This document shows positions 12,453 to 12,819 of a stretch of 12,819 nt of DNA, one piece after another. Made by a program: the position numbers and the translations under genes. The stretch lies in contig JAUWCW010000022.1 in NCBI GenBank assembly GCA_030609125.1, positions 1-12,819 of the forward strand. Direction: 5' to 3'. Positions within the stretch are counted from its first letter, which is position 1, and each line of letters starts with the position of its first letter. Source of the stretch: Candidatus Rokuibacteriota bacterium (GTDB lineage Bacteria > JAUVQV01). The notes beneath the pieces were generated by a model. It had not been told where the DNA came from, did no database searches, and saw only the letters and a list, made by a program, of their open reading frames with translations.

Positions 12453-12469
12453 CGGGGGGGAGGGATGCT

Positions 12470-12819
12470 ATGTTTTCCAGTGTGCATAGAATTGCGGGTT
12501 GTGTGTTCCTGGTGCTGCTCTGCGTCTCCTGTGCGGGTCCTCCTGAAGTCGGCATAACCGAAGACACGCTTTACGAGGAGGCGGTTTACGACTACTTCAA
12601 GCACGACTACGAGCTCGGTCCGGGGGACGTTCTGGAAATCGTCTACCACTACACGCCCAAGCCGGAAACCAGGGTCTACCTCATAGCCGTCGGGGACGTG
12701 ATGAGGGTGGAATTCACCTACCATCCCGGGATGAACAGAGAGCTGACGGTTCGACCCGACGGCAACATCACCGTTCCCCGCAAAGGACAGGTGGAGGTTA
12801 TAGGGCTGACGGCCCTGGA
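12470..12819 (+). CDS. Wza-like polysaccharide export lipoprotein (3' end missing)
   Basis: The first 116 residues are in the window. The ATG at 12470 follows GGAGGGA; an ATG at 12465 is in another frame. An N-terminal hydrophobic signal ends at LLCVSC, so Cys21 (then AGPP) is the likely lipidated residue. The Poly_export domain follows: YELGPGDVLEIVYHYTP (about 47-63), then AVGDVMRVEFTYHPGMN (about 73-89), then LTVRPDGNITVPRKGQVEV. The two GDV-x-x-(I/V)-x-(Y/F) strands look like a tandem repeat. The family forms the outer-membrane exit channel for capsule or exopolysaccharide (Wza/KpsD/BexD). It is probably the first gene of an exopolysaccharide operon continuing to the right, driven by the promoter at 12233-12261. 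Confidence 0.88.
   Translation, partial: MFSSVHRIAGCVFLVLLCVSCAGPPEVGITEDTLYEEAVYDYFKHDYELGPGDVLEIVYHYTPKPETRVYLIAVGDVMRVEFTYHPGMNRELTVRPDGNITVPRKGQVEVIGLTAL

Overview
The window is GC-rich and packed with c-type cytochrome genes. It suggests a dissimilatory metal-reducing or otherwise respiratory deltaproteobacterium of the Geobacter/Desulfuromonas type (Desulfuromonadota). That assignment is an inference from gene content; there is no rRNA or other phylogenetic marker here. No tRNA, rRNA, insertion sequence, CRISPR array or replication origin was seen.

Layout. The left edge (1-623, + strand) is the 3' part of a HAD-family hydrolase. It converges on an eleven-gene minus-strand block (11715 down to 625) that looks like one operon, because neighbouring genes overlap or lie within about 80 nt. 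In transcription order the block encodes: a small two-repeat protein (DUF6982-like); a secreted 13-heme cytochrome c; ExbB, ExbD and a TonB with PEGA-like repeats; a cytochrome c with a C-terminal membrane anchor and two non-standard heme motifs; a four-helix cytochrome b with a C-terminal TPR domain; an N-terminally anchored triheme cytochrome c; a six-blade NHL propeller; a 67-residue DUF4177 protein; and a secreted 1075-residue cytochrome with 30 CxxCH motifs. The four c-type proteins carry 51 CxxCH motifs (30+13+5+3) plus one CX3CH and one CX12CH.

To the right, on the + strand, are a small cupin gene with its own promoter (11838-12173), a leader region of about 300 nt with a good sigma70-like promoter, a 36-codon small ORF, strong hairpins and an ops/JUMPstart-like element, and the start of a Wza-like polysaccharide export lipoprotein that runs off the window (12470-12819).

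How the genes may work together (inference). The cytochrome b, the tail-anchored cytochrome and the anchored triheme cytochrome resemble the parts of a Cbc-type quinol-oxidising inner-membrane complex. The 13-heme and 30-heme secreted proteins would carry electrons across the periplasm or beyond. The unusual element is a complete ExbB-ExbD-TonB energy transducer placed between cytochrome genes, with no TonB-dependent receptor or porin in view. This suggests a respiratory pathway in which proton-motive force is delivered to an outer-membrane or periplasm-spanning component. That link is the most interesting hypothesis in the window and is untested.
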